Origin: Symbiodinium sp. CCMP2592 | Taxonomy: Eukaryota > Sar > Dinophyceae > Suessiales > Symbiodiniaceae | Reading direction: 5' to 3' | Length of the DNA stretch: 64,000 nt | Assembly (NCBI GenBank): GCA_905221615.1 | Contig: CAJNDT010004024.1 | Coordinates: 1 to 64,000, forward strand | In this document: piece after piece, positions 39,800 through 51,200 of the stretch | Position numbering within the stretch: the stretch's first letter is position 1 | Layout: every line of letters begins with the position of its first letter | Program-made: the position numbers and the translations under genes | Notes under the pieces: generated by a model | Seen by the model: the letters and a program-made list of their open reading frames with translations, nothing else | Databases searched by the model: none | What the model was told of the DNA's origin: nothing

Positions 39800-40872
39800 A
39801 ATCTGCCTGGGGGCCCGTGGCCCAGAAAGGGCCAGGGGGAAGGCAGGGTTCCCCTGGCCGCAGCTCCCTCTGGCTTCGTCCCTTCCAGAGGCGTGGGGCG
39901 CTTCCCATGCGGATCGGTGCGGGCAGGCCCGTACATGGGGGGCATCTCCCGAGGGAAGTACTCGTCATGCCCTCTGAAACTCACGATGAAGGGGTCCGGG
40001 GGGCGGTCCTCCTTCCCGACCAAGGCTGCCTTCATCTTAGCGCGGGTGGCTTCATTGAGCTCGTGGCCTGCCTCCGAAAGGACCGCCTCCAGGGCGCTGA
40101 AGGCGGTGCTAGTGGAGTCCGCCGTCATCTCTTTGAAAGCCTTGGCCGTCTCCTGGATCTCGACGTCCTTGGCCTTGATGTCCTTGTCGACCTGGTCCAC
40201 GTCCCCAATGAGCTTTTCCAGCTCCTGCTTGAGCTTGTCCGCTCGTGCCTGGAGCTTGGCCTTCTTCTCCACCAGATTCTTCATCTGGTTGGTGGCCTTC
40301 TTAAAGTCGCTGACACACCTGGTCAGCTTCTCTTGGGGCGTGGGTTCTGGCTGGTCGAAGTCCTCATCCGGTGGAGGGGGGATTCCCGCGGCCTCCAAAA
40401 GGGTCTGGACGTGGAGTCCTGCCCCCGCGTAGACCACGGCCCTGGCAGCGTTGTACTCCTTCTCGGTCATCCTACCCTTAAGGAGGGACTGGAGGTCCAG
40501 TCCTGGTGGTGGTGGCGGCGGCCCTTTCGGCCGAGGTGGGCTGTACCCTACCTCCTGAAAGGCTTTCTGGGCAGCCTCTGGTAGGTCTTTCCAAAGACCC
40601 GCAAGCACCGCGCCGACTTTGCCACCTGGAGGGTTCTTAGAACCCTTTCCCTCTCCTTTTCCCTTGCCTTTGGTGCGACCGTCCTCCCAGACAGCTCGGG
40701 GGCTCTGGGGGTTCTCGGCCCGGGCTTCCTTGTTTGCTTGCTGCTTGGCCAGCTGCTTCTGCCAGTTTCTGCCACAGTACGCACAGTGGGTGTTTTCCCC
40801 TGACTCGACCTGGCGTTTCCAGGCCCAGTGGTACCCACAGGCGCACGGGATCCACTTGGGAGTGCGCGGCAT
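39619..40872 (-). CDS. Family A ORF1: zinc ribbon and coiled coil, copy 4
   Basis: 417 codons from the ATG at 40872, nearly identical to copy 3 ORF1 through the zinc ribbon (CAC...CAYCG), the LWKDLPEAAQKAFQEVGY segment and the coiled coil. A deletion near 39860 changes the frame, so the last 80 residues differ and read through the overlapping ORF2 start region in another frame. The 5' UTR to the SL relic is about 265 nt. Confidence 0.7.
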   Translation of the reverse strand: MPRTPKWIPCACGYHWAWKRQVESGENTHCAYCGRNWQKQLAKQQANKEARAENPQSPRAVWEDGRTKGKGKGEGKGSKNPPGGKVGAVLAGLWKDLPEAAQKAFQEVGYSPPRPKGPPPPPPGLDLQSLLKGRMTEKEYNAARAVVYAGAGLHVQTLLEAAGIPPPPDEDFDQPEPTPQEKLTRCVSDFKKATNQMKNLVEKKAKLQARADKLKQELEKLIGDVDQVDKDIKAKDVEIQETAKAFKEMTADSTSTAFSALEAVLSEAGHELNEATRAKMKAALVGKEDRPPDPFIVSFRGHDEYFPREMPPMYGPARTDPHGKRPTPLEGTKPEGAAARGTLPSPWPFLGHGPPGRFCKGSRPIRPFSARQWRFCRPFPVTNLLFYRGGVVRHPTLARFHTRVEFFASFASVICTI

Positions 40873-41136
40873 GGCTGCGAGCTGGTGTGGAAACCACTAC
40901 CAGAAGTAGTGGCTGCAGGAAACAAGCAAGGAGTGGTGCCCACTTCCAAGCTCTAGAAGTGCACTCGGCAAGAGGAGGATCGACCTCACTCAGAACGTGC
41001 AGTGAACAGCCTACCGGGCCGCCCACCAAACCCTTGCCTGCTGTCAGGCCTACGACCTTTACCAGGTTGGGTTTGGGGCCTCTTTGGAACCTCTAGAAAA
41101 GTAGGCCCCAAGGCTGGCCACGACGGCACTGCAAAG

Positions 41137-41164
41137 TCTGAGCCGAAAACTTGAGCCAAAATGG
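41137..41164 (-). repeat. Spliced-leader relics at the 5' end of family A copy 4
   Basis: Perfect CTTGAGCCAAAATGG at 41150-41164. Immediately inside it lies TCTGAGCCGAAAA (41137-41149), the same decayed segment as in copy 3. Copy 4 lacks the middle relic of copy 3. Confidence 0.8.
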
Positions 41165-41171
41165 GATTTTC
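41159..41171 (-). repeat. Unit junction 6 (AAATGGGATTTTC)
   Basis: 3' end of unit D joined to the SL of family A copy 4. Hairpin GGCC-AGA-GGCC follows at 41193-41203. Confidence 0.8.
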
Positions 41172-41458
41172 ATTCCAGTGGCGCTTGTCCACGGCCAGAG
41201 GCCTGTCCGAAAAGCTGCACCGAATTAAGTGGTATGCACAACCTAGTCCTGCACAGACCCTGGGCGAAGTCAAAAAGACCTCAGCCCCAAGAAAGCACTC
41301 TGTCAGAGCCCTACTGTACTGGCAAGGAGAGTGACAAGACTCCTCAAGCCCTTTTTGGGAAAGACAAACCCTGACAGGTGCTCAAGCCGAACAGTGAGAG
41401 GTGAAAGCTGTACAACCTAACTGACACTACCCTCAGTCTGGCACTCAGCTTGCAGTGA

Positions 41459-41477
41459 CCTCAGCCCTGAGGCGAGG
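41459..41477. repeat. CCTCAGCC-GGCGAGG hairpin, copy 1 of 4 in unit D
   Basis: CCTCAGCCCTGAGGCGAGG: stems CCTC/GAGG and GCC/GGC with a bulged A. The other copies are at 41936-41954, 42312-42330 and 42900-42918, each 19 nt with a varied loop. Confidence 0.55.
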
Positions 41478-41935
41478 TCACTCAGTGAAGCTAGGCGAGG
41501 CAACATGCCGTAAAGTGCCTAGCCTCAAGCCCTCACAGCCCAGGGGTTCCTCAACCTCACCTTGCAAGAGCAGCGCCCCTCAATTCGGTACCTTTAGCGC
41601 GGGGCCCACGCACTCCCCTCAACAAGGCGCAGGGAGCGACGCTTTCCCTTCAACTCAACTTCGTGCTGGCGCAGGGAACAACGCCCTGCTATGCTCTCTG
41701 CGAGTGGAGACTTTGAAGCCCGAAGACTGCTCCCAGTAAACCTGCTGACTGCTCACTAGGGAAAGGGCAAAACTTTGAGGCCCGCACATCAGGGGACCTT
41801 CCCTACCTGAGGGAAAGGAACCAGGCTGTTCCCTGGGAAGCCTCTGACTGCTTCAAGGGAAGGGGCCAAAAGGCAATCTGGACTGCAGATCACAGACTAC
41901 ACAAATGCAAAAACCAAAGCCTATCACCCTTACAT

Positions 41936-41954
41936 CCTCAGCCCAAAGGCGAGG
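41936..41954. repeat. CCTCAGCC-GGCGAGG hairpin, copy 2 of 4 in unit D
   Basis: CCTCAGCCCAAAGGCGAGG; same stems, loop CAAA. Confidence 0.5.
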
Positions 41955-42311
41955 AGTGCAAGAGCGACTGCGGAAAGGCACCTCGCTGCCTCAACTTGCC
42001 CAGTGAGGAGGTACGAGACACGATCCCTGTCAGCTGCCAGGTGAAACCCATGGCGTGCCTATAAGAACACCCAGAAAACTAATTACTGGGCGAAGGCGGG
42101 CAAACCAAGGCAAGGGGAGGGAGCCTACTCAGCCTGTGCTGCCATCCACTGTCAGCAAGCAGACAGCAGGGCGGAGAAACTATCCCTAAAACCAGCCCTA
42201 AACCCAAGGCCAGCAGAAGAGCAGTCACAGAGTCAGGGAAGACTGCTCACTGCTGCTAGCGCGCGAGCCTGCTGGGAGGCCACATACATCCCAACAGAGG
42301 GCCCAAACCTA

Positions 42312-42330
42312 CCTCAGCCTGCAGGCGAGG
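42312..42330. repeat. CCTCAGCC-GGCGAGG hairpin, copy 3 of 4 in unit D
   Basis: CCTCAGCCTGCAGGCGAGG; same stems, loop TGCA. Confidence 0.5.
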
Positions 42331-42899
42331 CAAACAACTAAGGGCATCCTAAACCCCTAAAGGCGAAAGTCCTCTGCACACGGGCAGCTGGCCGAGAACT
42401 AACTAGGCTATGCAGGATCACACGCCGGCGCGTGTCCTCACCAAGTGCAGTCAGCAAGCAGGAAGCTGCACACCTAGTGCCTAAAACAACTCACCACCAG
42501 CCAAAAGTAGGCGAAACCACGCCGGGAGCGAGCAGGAAGCCACACAGAGTCCCTGCGCCCAGCAGCGACAGCTGCCTACAACAGACGGGGACGTGCTGCA
42601 GGGCATAATAAGAGCATGCCTCAAAAGAATCGAGGCGCGGGTTTAGGATGCAGCAAAACCCCTCATGGCACCTGCAAAGGCATGAAAGGGAACAAGGGCT
42701 AGCACAACCCTACAAAGAACCCCAGGCAATTGCAGTTGCTGATGCTCAGCAAAAGCCCACGAGTGGTCCAGACTGAACCTTCTGCATGACACCACACATG
42801 GGAAGGCCAGCCTGTCATGAGTGCGCGTGCCACGTCCAGGCCGGGAAAGCAACCCACTGACCAGCGAGGCATAAAACAAAGCCGCTTCGAGCACACAGT

Positions 42900-42918
42900 C
42901 CTCAGCCCTAAGGCGAGG
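42900..42918. repeat. CCTCAGCC-GGCGAGG hairpin, copy 4 of 4 in unit D
   Basis: CCTCAGCCCTAAGGCGAGG; same stems, loop CTAA. Confidence 0.5.
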
Positions 42919-43135
42919 ACTAGGGCCTGCTAACTGGAAAAGAAGCGGCAAAACGGGCATCGTCCAAAGGGCAAAGAGGAACAGGTTTCCTACAAAGGTG
43001 CTTGAAAGACCGGCAGCCACAGTGAAGACCAACGCCCCTAGAGGCAAGTACTGCTCAGCCTGTTCGCCTACAGGAGAACTCCCTTCCGCGAGGAGGGCCG
43101 GCCAAAACTTGTCGCAAGAAATTGCACAAAAAAAA

Positions 43136-43148
43136 AAATGGGATTTTC
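43136..43148 (-). repeat. Unit junction 7 (AAATGGGATTTTC), with A-run
   Basis: 3' end of full-length family B joined to unit D. On the + strand the junction is preceded by a run of 11 A (43128-43138); no SL relic is readable. Confidence 0.75.
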
Positions 43149-43749
43149 TTCCCGAGCGTCGAGCAATCACGCGGCTCCTAGGCCAACTATACAGCTACAA
43201 GCAGCTACCGATCTAAGACAGCCTAGCTACGGAAGCAAAACCTCACATCCCGAAGGGTATGAGGTCTTGCTGTTGCACGCAAGCCAGCCAGACTGGACCG
43301 AGCAGCAGGTGGGAGCCGACAAATTCAACGGGCATGCACGGCAGGCCACCTCAAGTTTGAAGGCCACAAGCCTCAAAGTGCGTCGCCAAGAAAACCTTGT
43401 TTCGAAGACCAGTGGCAGCAGCCTTTGTACACTACGTACACCTAGCAAAACTACCGCCGGTCGACCTAACTACAGAAACTAAAGCCGCCTGTACACAGCG
43501 CAGCAGGCATGGTATGAGCACGTCAAGTGCCCACACCACCAACCTGCTTCAGCAGCCACCAGAAGAAGTAAGTCTTCCTGCGTTTAAGTGTCCACTCCCA
43601 GCGCCGTCTGACACACCAAGCTGGCAGAGAAAGAGAAACCACGCATTAAGCACAGGCCTCCAAGCCCAAGCGAGGATGGAGACTAATAATTCACCGCCCG
43701 TGGCCACAAACCGTTTCAGCCTCTGTAGGCTTGAAGTTTGACACACAAG

Positions 43750-45000
43750 ACCCAGTCCATGTAGCAAGTGGCATATTCATGCTGCAGTTGCGGCCGCAAC
43801 AGTCAAGCGCACTCCAGGCTGAAGAAAAGTTGGGTGCAGCGACGGCGCACAGCAAACATGTGCAACCCTTGTGTTGTGTTGGCTTGTCCTGACTTTGAGG
43901 TTGCAGCCCAAGCACACACCTATACACTAGCATACAGCAAGAGGCCCAGTCCATTGTTACAAGTGGCATATTCATCAAACTGAAGTTTTCGGGTACAGCA
44001 CAAGCGCACACCGGTGGCAAGTTTTAGGGTGCAGCACAGGCGCACACCATGCAGAAAATTCCAAAACCCCAGTTGTTTTTGTCCTTGTCGACAAGAAGGT
44101 ACTCAGGACGGCCTGGGTCGTTGCCCCGGCCCCAAGGGTCAGCAGCCTCATGGCCGTGCAGCTTGCGTGGACGGCCCTGGGTCGTTGCCCCGGCCCCGAC
44201 GGGCCCTGCCCTTGTCGACAAGAAGGTACTCAGGACGGCCTGGGTCGTTGCCCCGGCCCCAAGGGTCAGCAGCCTCATGGCCGTGCAGCTTGCGTGGACG
44301 GCCTGGGTCGTTGCCCCGGCCCCGACGAGCCCTGCCCTTGTCGACAACAAGGTACTCAGGACGGCCTGGGTCGTTGCCCCGGCCCCAAGGGTCAGCAGCC
44401 TCATGGCCGTGCAGCTTGCGTGGACGGCCTGGGTCGTTGCCCCGGCCCCGACGGGCCCTGCCCTTGTCGACAAGAAGGTACTCAGGACGGCCTGGGTCGT
44501 TGCCCCGGCCCCAAGGCCGTGCAGCTTGCGTGGACGGCCTGGGTCGTTGCCCCGGCCCCGACAGGCCCTGCCCTTGTCGACAAGAACCCTTTGCACAAAG
44601 GGTGCAGCCTACAGGCGCACACCTGGGCACTAGTAACCAGCCAACTAAGTCAGTTGTGCAAGTGGCATATTCCTCATTTTGAAATTTGCGGGTGCAGCAT
44701 ACAAGCGCACACCGGTTGCAATGTGCAGCAACCGCACATCATGCAGATATTTTAGTTTTGGTAGTGGCTTACAGGCCTGACCTAAGGTTGCATCCAAAAG
44801 GCGCCCACCTATGCACACGCATATACATGAATGCGCCATTTAGGTTGGACTGCTGTGGTAAACGTGGGTAGGGCTAAACTCCACTACCAGACCCAGGGCT
44901 CGCTCCACTAAAACCCGAAGCAGAAGGTATATTCATCAACCCAGCACCTGAAAATGCAGATTGCACATACAAGTGCACACTTGCCGGACCGCAAGGAGGG
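43750..45000. repeat. Scattered GTGCAGC...GCGCACACC modules in the family B 3' region
   Basis: Variants of GTGCAGCACAAGCGCACACC occur near 43840, 43910, 44000, 44032, 44605, 44693, 44788 and 44955. Several follow AAGTGGCATATTCAT (43762, 43963, 44658). On the minus strand each module starts GGTGTGCGC and ends GCTGCAC. They look like a degenerate dispersed repeat, partly overlain by the 127-bp tandem array. Confidence 0.5.
44087..44580. repeat. 126-127 bp tandem repeat, four units
   Basis: Units begin GTCGACAA at 44087, 44214, 44340 and 44466, with the next start at 44576; the last unit is shortened to 110 bp by a 16-bp deletion. Each unit contains two copies of CCTGGGTCGTTGCCCCGGCC. The array is open in all frames and makes spurious repetitive ORFs. 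It is absent from the truncated family B copy at 19842-21099. Confidence 0.9.
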
Positions 45001-45096
45001 TGACATCAGCGACCCTCGAGACCATCAACAAGCTGACCAGACTCACCAGCCTCCTTTCGATTTAAGGAGGGATCAAAACCAGATTTGCAGGAGAAA

Positions 45097-45133
45097 GCAA
45101 ACCCCCATTCTCGAGCCGAGAATGGGGGTTTGC
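45097..45133. repeat. Perfect 17-bp hairpin element, copy 1
   Basis: GCAAACCCCCATTCTCG, loop AGC, then the exact reverse complement. It lies 140 nt past the ORF2 stop (minus strand). The following about 65 bp (TTTTGGC ... CCGAGTGCCGCC ... GGGCGCACATCGGG) also recur next to the second copy at 50187. Confidence 0.9.
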
Positions 45134-45271
45134 CTAAACCAGGTTTTTGGCGTTTTTCCCGAGTGCCGCCAACAGGGCGCACATCGGGAACAGCAGGGAG
45201 TAGCTCGTTCAAAGTCCAGGGAAAGAAAACTAGGGATCGGGCCTAGGCCAATTCAACCACAATCCAAAACC

Positions 45272-48200
45272 TTATTTCCTGTGGCCAAAAACCAGCATGG
45301 ATTGCTTCAGCGCGGGCACGGACTCCTTGGTTGGCCTAACCTCCCTGGTCCCGTCGAGCTCCGCTGGGTGCTGGGATTCCTCGCTGGTCGGTTTTTGTTT
45401 AACCTTGGTTCCAAACGGGATTCTAGCCTGTGTTTTTTGAAGGGCAGCAACAGGTTTTGGAGTCAAGGTTTTTTGCTGGACGTGTCCCTGCTTAGCATGA
45501 TGGCCGGATTTTTTCGGCGGTCCTTTACACGACCCTACAAGTGCTTTCACAGCTTCTTCTGAAACAGGTCGTTGGAGTTTCTCACACTTCGTGCACATCC
45601 AATACACCCCCAAGTTAAGCATACTATGACTGGGATGAATGGACCACTCAGCGGGAAGTGAACTCGCCTGGTCCTTGCAGGGGTGTTGCATCAGCTTGTC
45701 AAAGCGTGTCTGTAACAAAATCTGCTGCACATACAAGCCGCAAATCTCGCACCTCATGGTAAGGTTGGTAGAGCCCTCGGATCCCAAAACCCAGCGATGT
45801 CCAAGAGTGTCAACAGTGCCCTCGATGCATGCAAGCATTCGCTGGCGCTTATTGAGGGTGGTAGGTTTGGGCTTAACAAAGACAGGATTAGGGATCACTA
45901 GCGGCTGCTCGTGCTCAGCTGTTGCTTGCTTGGGCCTTTCTAGGATCCATGGCAACATGCCGGATTTTCGGTGCTGCAAAATGAATGAAATTTTCTTTGC
46001 CAAATGCAAAGAAATCTCTTTGCAAATTGCATCAACCTGTTTGAGCCAAGGCGCATGCTCCCACGAGTAGGCCTCGGCCGACACTTGGCGGCAGATGCCA
46101 TCAACGTCATCGTTGATAATCCGTCTCCACTCCTGTATGTTATGCTGCTTGAAGTAAAGCTGGTCTTTATGCGAGGGGACCCAGGTAACTTGTGCGCGGC
46201 CCTTTTGGTGCCACACGTTAGCCCACGGAATTAAGCTATCCTGCGGTGGTGAGGATTTTTTCAAGATTTGCGTGACACTCTGACAGTCGATCGTCACGTC
46301 AAAATCACCAGACACCCATTGGAAAAGCTCCATAAGAGCCCTTTGTTCCGCAGCAGGCACCGTGAGGTCTTTATCAAGACACGAGATGCTAGCAACTCTT
46401 TGAGGGCCGTCTGGAGTTAAAGCGTATGCAGCAATGGCCCACGACACACACCTTAATCGGTCGTCAGAGCTGCCCGGACCCCCGGAAGCATCGGTAGCAA
46501 ACACAAAATTGGAAGCATCAAGCACACAGCCTTCCTTCCACAACCCATCGACGCGGAGGCCCCTCTCGATACCTTGGTGGAGCTGCATTCTCGTCTTACT
46601 CCATGGCACAAGACCCCGGAGCCACAAGCTTTCCCAAGGAAAATCTTTGCGCGCCTGTGTGAAATGGGGAGGCTCCGGGAATTTGGTAGTCAGGGCTGGG
46701 CATTCCCACAACACATGCTGAAGATTCAAACGGCACTTGCACTGCTTACAATAGCCAGGTTTGGACTCGCTCAAAAGCGCCCCCTGCCAAAGAGCTTTGA
46801 GACTCACAAGGGTGTTTTTGTTGAAAAATTTTGTTTTCAAAAGCTTCTTAGGCATAGTCAGGTCAACACCCTGGGCTAGCAAGTGGCACCCTTCCAAATC
46901 CGAAATGCGTTGCCTGACCTGTAACTGGTGCAAACCGGAAATCCACTGCAGCACCTGACGGCAAGTGTCCGGTGCCTGCCAATCAACCTGAAGGGAGCCG
47001 CTGTTGTGACGCCAACGACAAGGCTCGGCCGCATCAACACCCAGCTCACTGAGATAGGCCTGTGTGGCGGCGAGAGGACCAGCTACTCGCAACCAAGGGT
47101 ACTTGCCCCCATGAAGCCTTTGCCACTGCGACCGCCATGCACTGTGGAATTTGTCATGTTCCTGAAGGGCCCACTTGTGGAAAACCCTAGCCACTGCTTT
47201 AAAATGGTGCCTTAAAATCGTAGCAAAGGGATCCTCACAAATGTGTCCCATGACCGTGAAAACCAAGGCAAGTGATCCCAGCTTTTGACGCCCGAGATGC
47301 TTAGCCGTAATGGTGCGGTACCACCTACGGCGTTTCGGCGAAACTCCTAATGCTTGGTGCCCGAACAGACCAGCCATCCATAGGGAAGCGCGCACAATTC
47401 GGATTCTGTGCTGCTGGTTCGGCACCCGCAACTTACACAATTGGGCGTGCCTGGCCTTGGCTTTTTGACGCCTCTGCTCTGCAAGCCCCAAAATGCGTCT
47501 TCGGACCCCGCCGGAGGTGACACCCAAGTCTCGGGCAAAAGACTTAACGACAGGGTCCATGGGGCACCTAAGCTTATTGAGGGCTGTGGCTGCCTGTGCA
47601 GTGGTCGCCACAAAGCAAGTTTTGTCCATGGAGAGGCTGGCACCCCTGTCGATCAGAGAGCGACGGAGGGTTCTGAACAGTTTAAGGCTTGTGCGGGCAG
47701 CCGCTTCCGCGGAAGAATCCACTGCATCAAGACTCAGATCATCAACCCAAACGTCCAAGTTCGTGGCTCCAGTCTTAGAAGTGATGCAAGCTGCAACCGG
47801 GTGGATGATGAGCTTTGCAATAGAAGGTGCAGCTGGGCAACCAGCAAGCACTCCTTGCGATGGCCAAATTGGTGGTGCAATGGTACCCTCGGATTGCAAA
47901 AACCTAGGCGCCGAATACACTAACCAGGCCTGGTGAAGGATTAGAGGCGGGTAGCCAAGGTCCAAGCCGGTCCTCAACATATCACTGAACCTACATCGAT
48001 CGTAGAAGTTTTCCAGATCAAGAAATAAAGTGATCATATGTGACTTGGCGTGACGAGTGGCCTCGCCACGCATCAAGCGTCCTAATGCCACATCCAACAC
48101 TTGGGATCCTGGCAGGGCCTTGTCCCAAGCCGCTTTAGAGGAATACGTCACTTGCCATTCCGAAATTAAATTCCACCGCAGCCGGATGTACGAACGGTAA

Positions 48201-51200
48201 AGGAAATGGAGGAGAGCAATAGGACGCTCTTTCTTGTCACTCTTAGGCAGCAAGGAAACGAGTGCTACGACAACTTGTGCAGGCCACTCCGCTCGCAACT
48301 CACAAGAACGCAAAAAGTCCAACACCGCTTGAATGGCCTCTCCTGACATGTTGCGCAGCATGTCTGCCGTCCAACCGTCGACGCCTGGGGCTTTCTTGGC
48401 TGCTTTACGGAAGTACGCGGTGGCCCGCTGCACAGAGATAGGAGGTAAACTTTGAGCCTGGGCGATGGCTCGCTGTTTAACTTCCTCAGCCAAATGCACA
48501 TCAACTTCCCCAGCATCGGCATCATGCCAGACTGCATGCCACTGGCGCCAACGCAAGTAGATGCGCTCCTGCAGTGGTGATTTCAGAAAGGGCCTCAACG
48601 TTTTGCTTTCATGCTGCTTGACACTTTGAAAAAGCGGTCTCATGCCACATTTGCTGGACTGGTCAAGCCATTGTTTGTAAGATTTAGATTGCGCCTGCAT
48701 CCAAAGTTGAGTATTCTGCTGCAGCTGCTGACGGACAATTGGCACAAGTGAAGAAAGCAGATCATCCGATAAATGGGCAAGTAAGTCTGCAACCTGTTCC
48801 GAGCAGGCTTTGGCGGAATCCGGGTCGCCGTGCCAATATTGGATGATGCAGGACACAACCTGGGACCCCAAGGGACACTTCTGAGGGGTTTTTTGACACG
48901 CTTCCAGCCACGAAAGCAAACGGCCCCAAAATGCGCACTTTTGACCTCCCCAACCTGCCCTTAGCCTGCCTTGCACTTGCATGGGTGCGCGGATCACGGG
49001 AATGTGCACACCTCGGCCTTGGGTATTGCCGTAAACAGATTGTTCCACTGCAGAGGACAGGTCCGCAAATTGCTGGGCAAATGCACGATCCTTAATCTCA
49101 AGGCCAAGCACATAAAGATTGTGCTCACTTTGCCGCGGCTCAAACTTCTGCGCCTGCACCTCCTGGGGTTTAAAAGGCTTTACTTGCGGAACGCTGAGCA
49201 GGACGTCGGACACCTGCCATTCCCACTCCAAAGCAGCATGTGGCTTGAAGGGAGTGAGCCACTGAGAGCTCACCCTCACAACATGTGACAGTGACCTGGA
49301 AACCAAGCCAAAATCAATGCGGCCTCCGCTAGCAATTGTGGGGCCGTCGGGGGCTAACCAGGCTCCTTTCGCTTCTAAGGCAACGTTGGTTGCAGACAAA
49401 GTTTCGAAATCATCATTAAAATCTCCTGCCGCAATGTATGAACCCCTAACCGAGGCAAGGAAAGGAATCAAATGCGACATCACAGCAGAATTGGCAGGGC
49501 TCTGAAAGCCTTCACCGGACTTCAAGTAGATGTTCACCAGGTAGAGGTCGGTGCCTCGTACCCGCATGGCAACAGAGTGGAAGCCCGCACCTTGGTGTGC
49601 AAAGTGGGCCGCCTGCCTGACGTCAAGATGTTTCCGGACACAAATGGCAAGCCCTCCGGAGTAGCCTCCCTTTCCGGTGGCAATAGCAGGTAGCTGGAAG
49701 GCCTGGAACCCATGTATGCCGACAGCATTGGCGAGCTGTTCTTGCTTGTCCTCTGATAAATGAGTCTCTTGCAGCAAGAAGACATCTACATGCTGGTCAG
49801 CAATCCATTTGGCAATGTCCTTGCGCCAAACAGTGATGTTGGCACTCGTGACACGAAAGGTTCTAGGCTTAGAGGGCTTATGAAGGTTGGCAATGACATC
49901 TTCCGAGGCAGAAACAGCCAGCATAGGCTCGTCGCCATGGCAGGCCTGCATGGCAAGGTCTGCTGCGAACCATGGGAAACTGCCCTCCTGGATAAACCCT
50001 TGTTCCTCAAGTTCAGAAACAATCTCAACCACTTTATCTTCCTGCACTGGCTGCAATGCCCTCTGCAGACGCTGCCACAGCTCCAGATGACGATCAGCCT
50101 TGCAGGTCACCCCCCGCTCGCTCCCATCAAGAGGGGCCGGGACAAGCTCTTTTGCATCATCCCGAAAGGGGGGTAAAGCGGCAGAAGCAACCCCCCATTT
50201 TCGAGTCGAAAGTGGGGGGTTGCCAAATCCTGATTTTGGCTCATTTTCCCGCCAGAGCGAAGCCCGCCGCAGTGTGGGTGTGGCCGATGCAGAAACCAAC
50301 CGAGTGCCGCCAGCGGGGCGCACATCGGGCAAACCTGGGATGCGGCGCGCATCAGAACTGAGGTCTTGCTGGCGACACCAGCGATTATACCTGCGCCTAG
50401 ACCTTCGGGACTTTGGGGCCTGCGATTCAATATCACCCCTAGCGTTCAGCACAACCTGAGCACATGGAGCAGCCGCAGGGGAAAAGGCCTCAGCCCCATC
50501 ACTTGGATCGGCATCAACATAGTCACCCAAAATTTCAGGATCGATCCCTCTGAAAAATTTTGGACCCGAAATGTAAACCTGCTGAGGCTGGCTCTTTGCA
50601 ATGCCACGGTTGGCATCAAACTTGAGAAGGCAATCAGGGCAAAACTGAGTGACATCGCGAAGCACAGTGCTGAGTTCCACACTGGGCTTCATGCAAAGAG
50701 CCTCCTGACATGCCACAATGAAGGCAATGGTGTCTGAGTGTGGATGCAAGGCCAACGGTACGCCGACCTCACAAGCAACGCAGCAGTGCGGCCTTGGGCA
50801 AAACATTGGGTTAGGGCCCTCAGAAAGAGGGAGAGCACACGGGTCAGGGCTGGGAATAAATTCAAGACAGCCATCATTGCTTGGCATCACACTCGGTCCC
50901 CCAGGACCCCGGGCCAGCGGCCCCCCCACCTCCTGATGAAGACTCCCCCTCCTGGTAAAGACCTCCGCCGCCATGGGGGTCCTGGGGGCTCCCTGTAGAC
51001 CCAGGGGCTGTATTGGAGAAAATTGATCAAGTTGGGCATCAGCTGATAAAGACTCCGGTGCACTCCCAGCCAAAAAGAAATTGGGGTTAGGGCCCTCAGG
51101 AGGAGGGGAAGCACACGGGTTCGGGCAAGGAAATGAAACCTCACTCATGGTTGTCTCCTCCACGAGGCCACGGGTGCTCAAACCGAGGTGTGAGTCCTCA

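Larger units (their letters stand above)
31084..41164 (-). mobile_element. LINE family A, copy 4 (full length, with SL relics)
   Basis: 10.1 kb on the minus strand from the SL relic at 41150-41164 to the junction at 31078-31090, with ORF1, ORF2 and ORF3 in the same order as copy 3 and very high similarity. Copy-specific lesions: a 13-14 nt loss near 36066, an 88-nt foreign patch at 34774-34861, an extra base near 34494, and a deletion near 39860 in ORF1. Confidence 0.9.
41165..43138 (-). mobile_element. Noncoding retro-unit D
   Basis: About 2 kb between two junctions, with no ORF that resembles a protein on either strand. Its minus-strand 3' end has the common tail (junction, hairpin 41193-41203, CCTGTCCGAAAAGCTGCAC). 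The 5' side begins at an 11-base A/T run (43128-43138) instead of an SL relic. Four copies of a 19-nt imperfect hairpin lie inside. Read as a non-autonomous, tail-sharing unit by inference. Confidence 0.5.

Noticed and set aside
44014-44755. Overlapping 160-220 codon ORFs on both strands
   Set aside because: All are products of the 127-bp tandem repeat being open in every frame.
46034-46048. SL-like TTTGAGCCAAGGCGC
   Set aside because: It lies in the RNase H to zinc-ribbon coding region of family B ORF2 and matches poorly; coincidence.
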